From assembly GCF_003675325.1 (NCBI RefSeq), contig NZ_CP033073.1:7688001-7752000 (forward strand): 64,000 nucleotides of DNA, given 5' to 3'. This stretch comes from Streptomyces dangxiongensis (lineage in GTDB: Bacteria; Actinomycetota; Actinomycetes; Streptomycetales; Streptomycetaceae). Positions 17,156-25,885 of the stretch are shown piece after piece. The stretch's first letter is position 1. Every line of letters starts with the position of its first letter. Made by a program: the position numbers and the translations under genes. The notes under the pieces were generated by a model. That model had not been told where the DNA came from. It made no database searches and saw nothing but the letters and a program-made list of their open reading frames with translations.

Positions 17156-17488
17156 ACCCATGGCCCCCGGGCCCCCGGTGCCCGGGCCGGCAGGACCGTC
17201 CTCGTGCCGACACCAGCACGCAACGGACCCCCATCCACCATGCGCGGCACCTGCACCGACTCGGCGCGGCCGACGGCGCCGCCCCCGACCCGGCGGTGGG
17301 GCAGGGGCGGGCGTGGTGTGCGTCGAGCACCGCCTGGTCGTAGGTGCCGTGGTTGAAACGGATGCCGCAGCCGGTGGCGGGACGGAAGCGCAGGCCGCGG
17401 CGTGACCGACGCGACCGAAGCGGTGAACCGGTCCCCGAGTCGGTGCGGGCCGAGCGGTGGTCGACCCGCACCGGTCGGTTCGGGGAGG
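17156..17488. other. 333-base gap, no gene seen
   Basis: GC-rich spacer between the convergent protease and cellulase genes. It includes short inverted words such as GGCCCCCGGGCCCCCGGTGC near 17163 but no reading frame with protein-like composition. Confidence 0.5.
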
Positions 17489-19738
17489 TTAGCTGTCTCC
17501 CTGGTCCGCGACGAAGGCCGCCATCCAGGCGAGTGCCGCGTTCCAGTTGATGGCCGTCTCGTTCGTGGACCAGGACTGGATGTCGTCGATGTAGCAGAAC
17601 TGCCCTACGCAGCCCTGCAGCTTCCCCTGGGCATAGGGGTCTTGGATGCTGGAGTTCGCGCCTCCCGCGAGCGTCCCCTTCGGCGGGTTCGGGAGAGCCT
17701 GGTCCAGCTCGTGGGCGTACCAGCGGCTGTGCTCGTTGTGCGAGGCGACCTCGCCGTAACCGGTCACGTACGACTGGTTGAGCGCGTTGCGGCCCAGGAT
17801 GTAGTCCATGCTCTGCACCGCGCCGTCACGGTAGGCGGTGCGCCCCGTGATGTCGTACGCTTCGGCGATCACCAGCGCGTTGTTGAGGATCTGGCTGTTG
17901 GAACCCCAGTCGTACGAGTTGCCGGCGGGCGCGTACGGCAGGCCGTAGGGGTGCGCGTCGAGGGTCGCCAGGTAGGTGTCGGCGGCCTTGACCACGGACC
18001 GGCGCACCCGGTCGCGGCCGGGCAGCCGGTTGGGGACGGTCGCGAGGTCGAGCCGGCCCAACGCGGCCGTCCGGCCCCAGTCGAAGCCGGTGGCGCCGAA
18101 GACGTCCGCGGTGTGCAGCGGGGAGGCCAGGAGGTAGTCGGCGAACTGCTTCCCGCCGGTCGTGAGGTACAGCTCGGCGGCCGCCCAGTAGAACTCGTCC
18201 TTCGCGTCACTGTCGGAGTAGGCGCCGCCGCCGATCCCGTCGCTCTCGGACGGGTACATCTCGGGGTGGGCCTCCGCGGCGGCCCAGGCCGACTCGGCGG
18301 CCTTGAGCGCCCGGGACGCGAACGCGCGGTCGTAGGGGCGGTACAGCCGTGCGGCCTGTGCGGCCGTGGCGGCCAGGTTGAGGGTCGCCTGGGTGGACGG
18401 CGGGTGCAGCTCCCGCTGCTGCGGGTCGTCGCTGGGCAGCAGCGGCAGCCCGGTCCAGTTCACGTCGTGGATCTTGTGGTGGGCCATGCCCGCGAGCGGC
18501 TCGCCCTGCGGCACCTGCATCTTGAGCAGGAACTCCAGCTCCCAGCGCGCCTCGTCCAGGATGTCCGGGACCTTGTTGCCGCTCTCCGGAATGGCCAGCG
18601 TGCCGTCGCCGAGCTTCGCCGGCTGCCCGGTGCGGGCCCACCGCGAGCGCTCGTACTCGTTCAGCAACTGCCAGGTGGCGACACCGCCGTTGACGACGTA
18701 CTTGCCGTGGTCGCCTGCGTCGTACCAGCCGCCGCTGACGTCGAGCCGGTAGTCGCACACGCCCGGCTGGCACGGCACATCGACGTCGCCCTTGTTCGGG
18801 GCGGTGCCGACGTGGCCCGCGGGCCGCGCGTACCCCGGGCGCAGCGCATCGCTGATCTCGATGCCGCTGCGCTGGGTGTAGTAGTACTTCAGCGCGTCGG
18901 CCCGCAACTGCCCGTACGGGACCGGGCTGATGTCGAACGGACGGCTGGTCTCGCCGTCGGCGACCAGCGTGAAGCCCCTTCCCCGCTTGCGGTAGGAGCT
19001 GAAATCGATCGACTGGACGTGCTGGCCGGAGGAGGCGTCCTCCCCGCGCGGCACCGTGCGCCCGTGGGCGACGGTCGTCCCCGCGGCGTCCTTCAACTGC
19101 CAGGGCAGCCGCTCGGTGGCGGTGGTGACCAGAGTCGCGTTCTTGGGGCCCGCAGGCAGGTAGGCGACCTGGTTGACGCGCATCCGCGGGCCGGTGTCCG
19201 GTTCGTACACCTCGGGCGGTACGCCGCCGACCAGCGACACGTCATCCATGCAGAAACGCCAGGGATCGGCACTCCCGCCGACCTGGAACCCGACCTGGCC
19301 CTGCACGGTGTCGACGGGCGAAGTGAAGGTGTACGAATAGGTGTTGCCCGAGACGCTCACCTGCGGGCTCACCTCGTAGTAGGTGTCGTACGGCGACACC
19401 GACAGGCCGACGATCACCCGCGGGACGTGCCCCTCCGGTGAACCAGAGGCCTTGAAGCTGAGCCTGTACGAATCTCCTTTCACGAGGGCGATGTCGTTCT
19501 GCCCGACAGCCGCGTCCCAGCGGTTGGTCGTGCCACCGGGCACGTTCGCGCACAGCATCCCGTCGGACAGCTCCCCGGTGACGTTGGTGGTCGTCCACCA
19601 CGGGTCCATGCCCGTGGCGAACGACCCGTTCCTGACCTGTTCGACCTCGTCCGCGGTGGCCTTGCCCACCGGTACGGCGGTCAGCGTGGCCGCGGCGAGA
19701 GCCATCACGGCCAGTGCGGACAGTCGGCGTCTGATCAC
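17489..19738 (-). CDS. Secreted endoglucanase, glycoside hydrolase family 9, with N-terminal CBM4/9 and Ig-like domain
   Basis: 749 residues from GTG 19738, chosen for GAGGAG 8 bases upstream and because the signal peptide ([17 protein letters not shown]) begins right there. Domain order: signal to about residue 30; a CBM4/9-type carbohydrate-binding module at about 35-175 ([18 protein letters not shown] to [10 protein letters not shown]); an Ig-like CelD_N domain at about 185-270 ([19 protein letters not shown]); and the GH9 catalytic (alpha/alpha)6 barrel from about 280 to the end. The catalytic base aspartates are in [14 protein letters not shown]. The C-terminal GH9 signature is complete: [20 protein letters not shown], with Glu as the proton donor. 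The role is hydrolysis of cellulose or mixed beta-glucan. A CebR box lies 81 bases upstream. Confidence 0.94.
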   Translation of the reverse strand: MIRRRLSALAVMALAAATLTAVPVGKATADEVEQVRNGSFATGMDPWWTTTNVTGELSDGMLCANVPGGTTNRWDAAVGQNDIALVKGDSYRLSFKASGSPEGHVPRVIVGLSVSPYDTYYEVSPQVSVSGNTYSYTFTSPVDTVQGQVGFQVGGSADPWRFCMDDVSLVGGVPPEVYEPDTGPRMRVNQVAYLPAGPKNATLVTTATERLPWQLKDAAGTTVAHGRTVPRGEDASSGQHVQSIDFSSYRKRGRGFTLVADGETSRPFDISPVPYGQLRADALKYYYTQRSGIEISDALRPGYARPAGHVGTAPNKGDVDVPCQPGVCDYRLDVSGGWYDAGDHGKYVVNGGVATWQLLNEYERSRWARTGQPAKLGDGTLAIPESGNKVPDILDEARWELEFLLKMQVPQGEPLAGMAHHKIHDVNWTGLPLLPSDDPQQRELHPPSTQATLNLAATAAQAARLYRPYDRAFASRALKAAESAWAAAEAHPEMYPSESDGIGGGAYSDSDAKDEFYWAAAELYLTTGGKQFADYLLASPLHTADVFGATGFDWGRTAALGRLDLATVPNRLPGRDRVRRSVVKAADTYLATLDAHPYGLPYAPAGNSYDWGSNSQILNNALVIAEAYDITGRTAYRDGAVQSMDYILGRNALNQSYVTGYGEVASHNEHSRWYAHELDQALPNPPKGTLAGGANSSIQDPYAQGKLQGCVGQFCYIDDIQSWSTNETAINWNAALAWMAAFVADQGDS

Positions 19739-19818
19739 GTCTGGAGCTCCTCGCGGAATGGCGGACGAGCAGGCGGTGAATCCGTGTCCGGCCTGAGCGG
19801 AACGCCTCACCATGAGAA

Positions 19819-19832
19819 TGGGAGCGCTCCCA
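19819..19832. promoter_or_regulatory. CebR operator (CebR box)
   Basis: TGGGAGCGCTCCCA, identical to the published consensus for CebR, the cellobiose-responsive LacI-family repressor of Streptomyces cellulase genes. It lies 81 bases upstream of the GH9 start codon, so the cellulase is expected to be induced by cello-oligosaccharides. The match to the consensus is recalled, not searched. Confidence 0.9.
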
Positions 19833-20287
19833 ATCGGCCGGCCGGAGGCCAGTGTTGTGGCCTGTGCGCACGCTGTCAACGAGTACGGCGGTAACGGCGG
19901 CTACGTGCTCGGGCCCGCGTCCGTGCGTACGGGAGCCGCCCGGCGGACCGGACCGGAAGGCGATGGAGGGGATGCGGACGGCTTGCGGGTCGGGTCGGCC
20001 GACGGACGCGGCGCCGACGCGCATCCAGTGACGGCAGAGCCGGTTGTCTCCCGGTGAAGCCCTGTTCTCGACGGGAAGATAGCTGCCGCTGTGCGAGAGG
20101 AGGGACAGCGAGGAGGTTGGGTCTGCCGGTGGCGGAGGCGGGCTCCGAGCGGATCGCGGTGGGCCCGTTCAGGGGGCCTCCCGGCATCGGTCGGTGGCTC
20201 CGTCGAGGTGGTCGATGACCCGCGGGAGCTGGGCAACGTCCTGCACCGGATCCGGCCTGCTGGGCCGGGGGCCGGGGTCGCCGGGCG
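19833..20287. other. 455-base gap, no gene seen
   Basis: Region upstream of the cellulase and downstream of the TetR-type gene. No frame has convincing protein character or a ribosome site. It presumably holds the cellulase promoter, close to the CebR box. Confidence 0.5.
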
Positions 20288-20899
20288 TCACCGATCCGTC
20301 GGCAGGTCGTCGCACACCGGCTGCGGCCGGAGGGATGGCAGGGTCAGTTGCCACCAGTCGGTCAGACGGCTGGTGACGACGGCCGTACCTTCGAGCGCCT
20401 CGGTGAGGGCGCAGAGGCCGAAGAACGCACGCACCAGGGTCCGGGCTGTTCGGGCGGGGCGTACATGCGCGTACAGATGGCCGGCGAGCCGGGCCTGCGC
20501 GAGCAGTCGCGTGGCGGCGGCGGTCCACAGCGCGAAGGGGTCGGGAAGGGGAGCGTTGATGGTGGCGCGCTCGGCCCACAGGCGCGCGCCGGCACGCGTC
20601 ACAGGATCCTCGGCGAGGGCATGGGCGATGTCGTAGCTGAGGGCGATGAGCCGCTCGACCGGGGGAACCGCCTCGTCCGCGTAGCGTGCGGCGAGCTGTG
20701 ACCAGGTGGCGAACCGGTCCTGGACGACGGCGACGGCGATGCCCTCCTTGCCGGCGTAGTGGAAATAGACGGCGCCGCTGGTCCGGCCGGACCGGGCGCT
20801 CATGTCGTTGACGCTGGTGGCCGCGTAACCCTGTTCGGCGAAGAGCTGGGCCGCCGCTTCCAGCAGTGATCTGCGGGTTGCCTTCGCCCGTTCCTGCAA
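20288..20899 (-). CDS. ScbR/ArpA-like gamma-butyrolactone receptor (TetR family)
   Basis: 203 residues from TTG 20899; no later start would keep the whole DNA-binding domain. The N-terminal helix-turn-helix (ATRRSLLEAAAQLFAEQGYAATSVNDMSARSGRTSGAVYFHYAGKEGIA) is typical of autoregulator receptors. The ligand domain has AHALAEDPVTRAGARL and the conserved tryptophan in DPFALWTAAATRLL, the position corresponding to Trp119 of CprB/ArpA that lines the ligand pocket, and ends with WWQLTLPSL as in the family. Such proteins repress antibiotic and differentiation genes until a diffusible butyrolactone or furan binds. No AfsA-type synthase is adjacent, so it may be an orphan or pseudo-receptor. It is divergent from a HAD phosphatase with 398 bases between. 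Confidence 0.82.
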   Translation of the reverse strand: MQERAKATRRSLLEAAAQLFAEQGYAATSVNDMSARSGRTSGAVYFHYAGKEGIAVAVVQDRFATWSQLAARYADEAVPPVERLIALSYDIAHALAEDPVTRAGARLWAERATINAPLPDPFALWTAAATRLLAQARLAGHLYAHVRPARTARTLVRAFFGLCALTEALEGTAVVTSRLTDWWQLTLPSLRPQPVCDDLPTDR

Positions 20900-21219
20900 C
20901 GTCCCGTCCGCCCTCGCTCGGTTCTTCCGCCGGCCATCAATTTAGTGCGCCAGCGTACGCCTGGAGCTAAAGAGGGTCGCACGCGTGCGGTAATTACGCA
21001 TTCCTTCGAAAGGGAACACGGGTGAGTGGTAGGGGGCGCGGTTGGCCCCGGTTGCCGCGCAGCCCACGTATATGTGCCGACTGGGGGCCTCAGCAGCGCT
21101 GTTGACGGCCCTGACGGCCGACCGCCGCTGTCGCCGCCGCACGGCCATACGCCCGGATCCCGGCGCAGTCGAGTCACTGAAAAGAGTCATTGCCCGATTC
21201 GCCGGGACAGAAATAACGT

Positions 21220-21241
21220 AACCGTCACTATCTTTCCGGTT
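21220..21241. promoter_or_regulatory. Candidate autoregulatory element (ARE) for the ScbR-like receptor
   Basis: A 22-base element with symmetric arms AACCG (21220-21224) and CGGTT (21237-21241), 56 bases before the HAD phosphatase start. Butyrolactone-receptor binding sites are 22-26 bp imperfect palindromes that commonly contain ACCG and CGGT half-sites. Only the outer 5 bp of each arm match, so this is tentative. Confidence 0.35.
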
Positions 21242-21297
21242 CCTCTGGATAGTCGGAAATGCCGCATGCCATGCGTACGAACGCATAGGAGGCCCCT

Positions 21298-22008
21298 GTG
21301 ACCACCACGGCCCACGACCTGCTCGGCTGGTCGCCCGAAGCCGTCGTCTTCGACTGTGACGGCACCCTGATGGACAGCGAACGCCACTGGCAGGAAGCCC
21401 GCAACCGGGCCTTCCATGAGTATGGGCTCCAGCCACCGCCCGGGTTCGCGGTGCGGGCCACGGGCCTGCACTACGAGGACTGTGGCCGGCTGATGGCGCG
21501 ATCGGTGCACAAGCCCGAACTGGCGGAAGGTCTGACGGCCGCGCTTCTCGACCACTTCCTGGCACTCGTCACCGACGAGCCGGCGACGATGCCGGGCGCG
21601 ATCCAGCTCGTCCGGCTGCTCTCCGGCCGGCTGCCGCTGGCGGTGGCGAGCAACTGCCCGAGGGTAGTGGTGGAAGGCAGCCTGGAACGGGCCGGACTGC
21701 GCGCGCACTTCCAGCACATCGTCGTCCCCGACACCGGGGACCGCGTGCGTCCCAAGCCGCACCCGGACGTCTACGCCGTGGCGGCCCGGCTCTGCGGTGT
21801 CCGCCCGCACCGGGCGCTGGCCGTCGAGGACTCCCTGACCGGTGTGGAGGCGGCCCGCCGCGCCGGACTGCGGGTCCTGGGCGTCGGCCCCCGACCGCAG
21901 GGCGACGGCGCCACCGGAGCCGACCTGTGGTTACCGGCGCTGCACGCCCCCGAACTGCTGAACTGGGCCCGCTCCTGCGGCCCCCCGAGGCAGGCGCCGG
22001 AGCCCTAG
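21298..22008 (+). CDS. HAD-superfamily phosphatase (beta-phosphoglucomutase-like subfamily IA), TTA-containing
   Basis: 236 residues from GTG 21298, with a perfect AGGAGG 5 bases upstream. All four HAD motifs are present: VFDCDGTLMDS with the nucleophile Asp, the Ser/Thr of VASNCP, the Lys in RPKPHPDVY, and the acidic pair in AVEDSLTG. Predicted to remove phosphate from a small metabolite. Being divergent from an ScbR-like receptor, it could act like MmfP, the HAD phosphatase of methylenomycin furan biosynthesis, in making a signalling molecule; this is inference. Codon 212 (21931-21933) is TTA, the rare leucine codon read only by the bldA tRNA in Streptomyces, so its synthesis is probably tied to development. 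Confidence 0.85.
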   Translation: MTTTAHDLLGWSPEAVVFDCDGTLMDSERHWQEARNRAFHEYGLQPPPGFAVRATGLHYEDCGRLMARSVHKPELAEGLTAALLDHFLALVTDEPATMPGAIQLVRLLSGRLPLAVASNCPRVVVEGSLERAGLRAHFQHIVVPDTGDRVRPKPHPDVYAVAARLCGVRPHRALAVEDSLTGVEAARRAGLRVLGVGPRPQGDGATGADLWLPALHAPELLNWARSCGPPRQAPEP

Positions 22009-22157
22009 GGCCGCGTCACGAAGGCACGCTGAGCGCCGGCTCTCAGCACCTGGACCTGCGCCCCGGCGATGGGCCCAACGCCTATCAGCGTCCGCACCGA
22101 CCGCTGCTCGGTGCCGGTTCCGCTGACGGCCGGGGTGTCGAAGCGATGCCGAGGACC

Positions 22158-22301
22158 TCAGCCGCAGCCGGCGCCCAGGATCCGGTGGCCGGTGACATCT
22201 CCGGCGAGGGCCGGCATCGCGGGCCGCGCGTAGTACGCGTTCACGACGTTGCTCCCGGTTGCCGCCGAGTACGCCTCGGCCAAGCTGTCGTAGTCATTCA
22301 C
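22158..22301 (-). pseudogene. N-terminal remnant of a class I SAM-dependent methyltransferase
   Basis: From GTG 22301 the minus strand codes for 47 residues (NDYDSLAEAYSAATGSNVVN, then ALAGDVTGHRILGAGCG) that match the opening of common streptomycete methyltransferases up to SAM motif I, where the usual Asp-Ala-Gly-Cys-Gly-Ser-Gly has become Gly-Ala-Gly-Cys-Gly-stop. Beyond the stop nothing resembles the rest of the enzyme. The rest of the 22009-22417 gap shows no gene. Confidence 0.65.
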
Positions 22302-22399
22302 CTGGACCCGGTCGGCAGGCTGGGACGAAGCCTTCGGGGCACGTCGGTTACGCCTTCCGTCGTGAATTGGGTATGGAACCTCCCCGGCCCGCGTCTTTT

Positions 22400-22414
22400 C
22401 TGATGTTTCATCAG
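22400..22414. terminator. Small perfect hairpin after a HAD gene
   Basis: CTGATG, loop TTT, CATCAG, immediately after the stop codon of the minus-strand HAD gene at 22418. It is short and followed by A rather than T on that strand, so termination is uncertain; an operator for a small palindrome-binding protein is an alternative. Confidence 0.3.
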
Positions 22415-22417
22415 GTG

Positions 22418-23050
22418 TTATTTCCGCATGGAGGGCCGAGTCGGCAACCAGTGGTCGATGACGGAGGCCAGCTCGTCGCGGTCGGTGAAGACGTGTCCGT
22501 TCATGCCGGCGGCCCGCGCGGCGCGCACGTTCTCCGCGCGATCGTCGACGAAGAGGAAGTCGGTCGGGGCGGCCCGCATGGCGACGACGCAGTGATGGAA
22601 GGCTGCTGGGGCCGGCTTCGCCGCTTCGATCTTCCCGGAGAAGGCAACGTGGTCCAGATCGCGCAGCCAGGGCTGCGCGATGAGGAAGGCGTCCGCGTGG
22701 TCTGAGGGGATGTTGGACAGCAAGGCGACCTCGGCGACGTCGCGCAGGGACCGGACGTAGGCGACCATCCGGTCGTCGACGCGTGACCAGCTCTCGATGT
22801 CGGTGAGGCGCAGTTCCTCGATCGAGTCGGCGTCGGCGGACAGGGACAGCCGTCGCAGTACGGCGGTCCAGTACTCGGGCGCGGACTGCCGGCCGGCGTC
22901 GTAGGGCGGGCGGCAGGCCCAGTAGGCCGTGGCGAAGGCGTCGGTGGGGGCGTGGCAGCGGGCGGCCATTTCTTCCAGGGCGCCCGGGCGTTGGTGGCGG
23001 GCGATGACCCCGAAGAGGTCGAACAGCACGATGTTCCGGTCGGTGGACAC
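22418..23050 (-). CDS. HAD-superfamily hydrolase with atypical motif I
   Basis: 210 residues from GTG 23050. HAD motifs: VLFDLFGVIARH (motif I), Ser in LLSNIP (II), Lys in IEAAKPAPAAF (III) and FVDDRAENV (IV). In phosphatases motif I is Asp-x-Asp; here the second Asp is Phe (Asp-Leu-Phe-Gly-Val), as in the dehalogenase or epoxide-hydrolase-type branch, so a phosphatase role is doubtful. The gene lies 33 bases downstream of the MFS gene on the same strand and is likely co-transcribed with it. The physiological substrate is not inferable. Confidence 0.82.
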   Translation of the reverse strand: MSTDRNIVLFDLFGVIARHQRPGALEEMAARCHAPTDAFATAYWACRPPYDAGRQSAPEYWTAVLRRLSLSADADSIEELRLTDIESWSRVDDRMVAYVRSLRDVAEVALLSNIPSDHADAFLIAQPWLRDLDHVAFSGKIEAAKPAPAAFHHCVVAMRAAPTDFLFVDDRAENVRAARAAGMNGHVFTDRDELASVIDHWLPTRPSMRK

Positions 23051-23083
23051 GCTGGTGGATTCCTTCCGGTTCCCGAGGGGCGT

Positions 23084-24286
23084 TCAGTGCCTGCTTGCTG
23101 CCATCTCGCGCATGCGGTCGGATCCCGTGCGCAGGATCCCGGCGGCCATCGCGGTGATCGCGCACAGCAGGGTCAGCAGTACGAACGCGTGATTCAGCAC
23201 GACGAGGTGGGTCAGCCAGCCGATGATCGCGGGGCCGGCGAGCATGCCGACGTAGCCGAGCCCGGCGACGCGGGAGACGTTGGCCCCGGCAGCCGAGGGG
23301 TCGGCGTGCCCGGCTGCGCTGAACAACTGCGGGACACAGCCGGACAGTCCGAGACCGAACAGCGCCCAGCCCGCGAACGCCGCCCATATCCACGGGGAGA
23401 CGGCCACGATGGTGATGCCGACAGCGGCCGTGGCCGCGCCGTGGCGCAGGATTGCCATGGACCCGAACCGGGCGACGAGGCGGTCGGCGAGCAGCCGGCC
23501 GATCGTCATGGTCGCCGCGAAGGTGCCATACGCGAAGGCGGCAGTGCTCGCGGGGGCACCGAGGACGTCCTTCAGGTGGAGCGCGCTCCAGTCGTTGGCG
23601 GCTCCCTCGCACAGCATGACCATCAGAGCCAGGGCGGCGAGGAGCCAGATGCGCCGGCTGGCTCTGCGGCAGTCTGCGGGCTGAGCCTGCCCGGCCGCCT
23701 CCACCGAGTCCGTGTCGGCAGCGGTGGGTGCGGCTGGCAGCAGGGCGCCCGCCGACACCAGGGCGATCACGACGCCAAGGACTCCCATGACGGCCATGCC
23801 TGCGGCCGGGCTCAGACCGGCGCTCGCCGTGGCCGCTCCGGCGAGCGAGGCGAGGACACCGCCGACCGAGAACGTGGCGTGGAAGGCCGACATGACGGGG
23901 CGGCCGTACGCCTTCTCCACGTGTACGGCGTGGGCATTCATGCTCACGTCCAGGCAGCCGTTGCAGAACCCGAAGGCCAGCAGGGCACCTGCCAGCGTCC
24001 AGGGGTCCCGGGAAAGGCCGGGCAGCGCCAAGGCCGCACTGCACAGCACGCCGGTGGCGGGGACGACGATGCGCGCTCCGAGTCGGTCGGTCAGACGCCC
24101 GGCCGCCTGCATGCCGATGAACGCCCCCACGCCCAGCAGCACCAGGAGTCCGCCGAGCGTCGCGTGGCTGACGCCGACGCGCTCCTCGATGGCGGGGATG
24201 TGCACCACCCAGGTGCCCATCGCGGTGCCGCAAAGGATGAAGTAGACAAAGGTTGCTGTTCGGGCGGATCGAAGCGTATGACTCAT
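23084..24286 (-). CDS. MFS transporter
   Basis: 400 residues from ATG 24286. Twelve hydrophobic segments in two groups, separated by a hydrophilic loop near residue 200 (APTAADTDSVEAAGQAQPAD). The loop between helices 2 and 3 has the MFS motif GRLTDRLGARIVVP. The FGFCNGCLDVSMNAHAVHVE segment is characteristic of the YbjJ/FucP-like group of proton-coupled sugar or unknown-substrate transporters. It is divergent from a DeoR-type regulator with a perfect 8-bp inverted repeat between them, so it is very likely the regulated gene. Substrate unknown; DeoR proteins usually sense sugar phosphates or nucleosides. Confidence 0.87.
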   Translation of the reverse strand: MSHTLRSARTATFVYFILCGTAMGTWVVHIPAIEERVGVSHATLGGLLVLLGVGAFIGMQAAGRLTDRLGARIVVPATGVLCSAALALPGLSRDPWTLAGALLAFGFCNGCLDVSMNAHAVHVEKAYGRPVMSAFHATFSVGGVLASLAGAATASAGLSPAAGMAVMGVLGVVIALVSAGALLPAAPTAADTDSVEAAGQAQPADCRRASRRIWLLAALALMVMLCEGAANDWSALHLKDVLGAPASTAAFAYGTFAATMTIGRLLADRLVARFGSMAILRHGAATAAVGITIVAVSPWIWAAFAGWALFGLGLSGCVPQLFSAAGHADPSAAGANVSRVAGLGYVGMLAGPAIIGWLTHLVVLNHAFVLLTLLCAITAMAAGILRTGSDRMREMAASRH

Positions 24287-24298
24287 GGCCGCCACCAT

Positions 24299-24353
24299 AA
24301 CGAACAGACATCGTGGTTGAATACTGTCAGTTCGCACACATTGATTGTTCGTT
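24299..24353. promoter_or_regulatory. Candidate DeoR-family operator pair
   Basis: AACGAACA (24299-24306) and its perfect reverse complement TGTTCGTT (24346-24353) flank the centre of the 89-base divergent region between the MFS and DeoR genes. A second pair, GGTTGAATAC (near 24315) and GTGTTCAATC (24361-24370), is nearly symmetrical. DeoR/GlpR proteins bind repeated TTCG-type half-sites and can loop DNA between them. Confidence 0.5.
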
Positions 24354-24375
24354 CCAGGCGGTGTTCAATCGCGGT

Positions 24376-25137
24376 ATGAGCAACGCAGACCGACAGGGGA
24401 TGATCGCGCAGGCTGTCAGAGAGTCGGGAAGGATCACCGTCCAAGACCTCGTCCGGCTGACCGGCGCCTCCGAGATGACCATCCGGCGCGACCTCGACGC
24501 GCTGGCCGCGCAAGGCGTCCTTGAGCGAGTCCGCGGCGGGGCGCGCACCCTGCTGCTCCGGGGCGATGAGCCGCCCTTCGCGCTGCGTGCTCGCGAGGCC
24601 GTCGATGCCAAGCGCCGCATCGCGGCCGAAGTGTGCTCGCTCATCGCCGACGGCGAGACCGTTCTCCTCGACAGCGGCACCACCTGCCTGGAAATCGCCC
24701 ACCTGCTGCGCCGACGACCGATCACTGTGATGCCCCTGTCATTGCAGGCCATCCACGTACTCGGCCAGGGTCCCGGCCTGGCAGGGCTGATGGTGCCCGG
24801 CGGGCAGCCCCGGGCCGCGGAGGGAGCCCTCACCGGCCCCCTCGCCCTCGCCTCGCTGGCGGCACTGCGCTTCGACACCGCCATCATGGGCTGCTGCGGC
24901 CTGAGCTCAGCCGAGGGTCTGACCGCCTACGACCTCGATGACGCAGCCGTGAAGAAGGCCGGCATCGCCTCCGCGCGCCGCATCATCGTCGCAGCCGACG
25001 GCAGCAAACTCGGCCACACCGCCTACGCCCACGTCGGCCCCTCCACACTCCTGCACACCCTCGTCACCGACACCACAGCTCCAGCCGAGGAGGTAACCGC
25101 GCTGGAGCGCACCGGCACCCTCGTCAAGGCTGTCTGA
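24376..25137 (+). CDS. DeoR/GlpR-family transcriptional regulator
   Basis: 253 residues from ATG 24376; the frame is open further upstream but overlaps the operator repeats. The N-terminal helix-turn-helix reads ITVQDLVRLTGASEMTIRRD, followed by LAAQGVLERVRGGA, the DeoR signature. The effector domain of the phosphosugar-isomerase fold follows (AAEVCSLIADGETVLLDSGTTCLEIA and the TAIMGCCGLSSAEGLTAYD loop). Expected to repress the divergent MFS gene and respond to a phosphorylated sugar or similar metabolite. Confidence 0.9.
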   Translation: MSNADRQGMIAQAVRESGRITVQDLVRLTGASEMTIRRDLDALAAQGVLERVRGGARTLLLRGDEPPFALRAREAVDAKRRIAAEVCSLIADGETVLLDSGTTCLEIAHLLRRRPITVMPLSLQAIHVLGQGPGLAGLMVPGGQPRAAEGALTGPLALASLAALRFDTAIMGCCGLSSAEGLTAYDLDDAAVKKAGIASARRIIVAADGSKLGHTAYAHVGPSTLLHTLVTDTTAPAEEVTALERTGTLVKAV

Positions 25138-25144
25138 CGAGGCT

Positions 25145-25327
25145 TCACCACTCGCCGAGTGGAGTTTTCTCGTGGTGCCCCCGGACAGCCGACGAGCGCT
25201 CGGTCGGCAGTTCGATGACGTCCCGCCATGCCTGGATGCAGATGAGGACGATCTTGCGGCAGCGGCAGACGCTGAGTTCGAGGTCGCCGTAGGCGAAGAG
25301 CCGGGGCCACTGCCGACGCCGGCTCAT
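25145..25327 (-). CDS. Small hypothetical protein, possibly a fragment
   Basis: 60 residues from ATG 25327. The sequence LFAYGDLELSVCRCRKIVLI continuing to CIQAWRDVIELPT has natural protein composition and a Cys-Arg-Cys motif. It resembles short streptomycete proteins of unknown function, though I cannot name the family. The ribosome site is weak. It converges on the DeoR gene, with 7 bases between stops. It could be the tail of a longer lost gene. Confidence 0.4.
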   Translation of the reverse strand: MSRRRQWPRLFAYGDLELSVCRCRKIVLICIQAWRDVIELPTERSSAVRGHHEKTPLGEW

Positions 25328-25885
25328 CGTTCCGACGTCCCAAGGCTGGCCGAAAGCTGTGGCACTGGTCCGTGCATGTGACCAGCGGGTTCTTGCTCAG
25401 TCTGCAGCAGCCTGTTCGGTGCTGGCCCGGGTGGTGGCGAGTCGGTAGGAGGGTCGGGCGTGTCAGGCGGTCGCGTCATCCTCAACCGACGTGGGGAGCG
25501 GCGAGGTGGACCTTCCAGGCACAAGCCCCGCCTGAAGCCGTGGAGCGCCTGAAAGTCGATGGGACGTACGGGAGTTCCTTCACCCCGACCAGCGGCTGGC
25601 CGATCAGTTCGGGGAGTTCGCCGCCACGTGCTGACCGGGACGTGCTGCGGTCCTGGTTGACAGCCGGGCCCAGCCCTCCCATCGGAGGGCCGGGCCCGTG
25701 GTGCATCGTCGGGAGACGTCGTCACGGGCCCCACGGTAAGCGGGGGAGACCACGGGGGAGCCGGGCGCCGCTCGTACTGCACGGGCATGGCGCCGGCGGC
25801 GGGACGGCCCGCCGCCGGTTCGCCGGCTCCGCCTGAAGCGGGGTCATCCGCCCGTCGACCTGCGAGAGCGCGTACTGAAGGGCGT
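25328..25885. other. 558-base gap with a strong stem-loop, no gene seen
   Basis: No frame is convincing. The main structure is the hairpin at 25665-25698, listed separately. Translations are arginine/proline-rich and unlike protein. Confidence 0.45.
25665..25698. terminator. 15-bp stem-loop with one mismatch
   Basis: CGGGCCC A GCCCTCC (25665-25679), loop CATC, then GGAGGGC C GGGCCCG (25684-25698). The stem is broken only by one A-C pair. It could terminate transcription from either side of this gene-free stretch. Confidence 0.55.
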
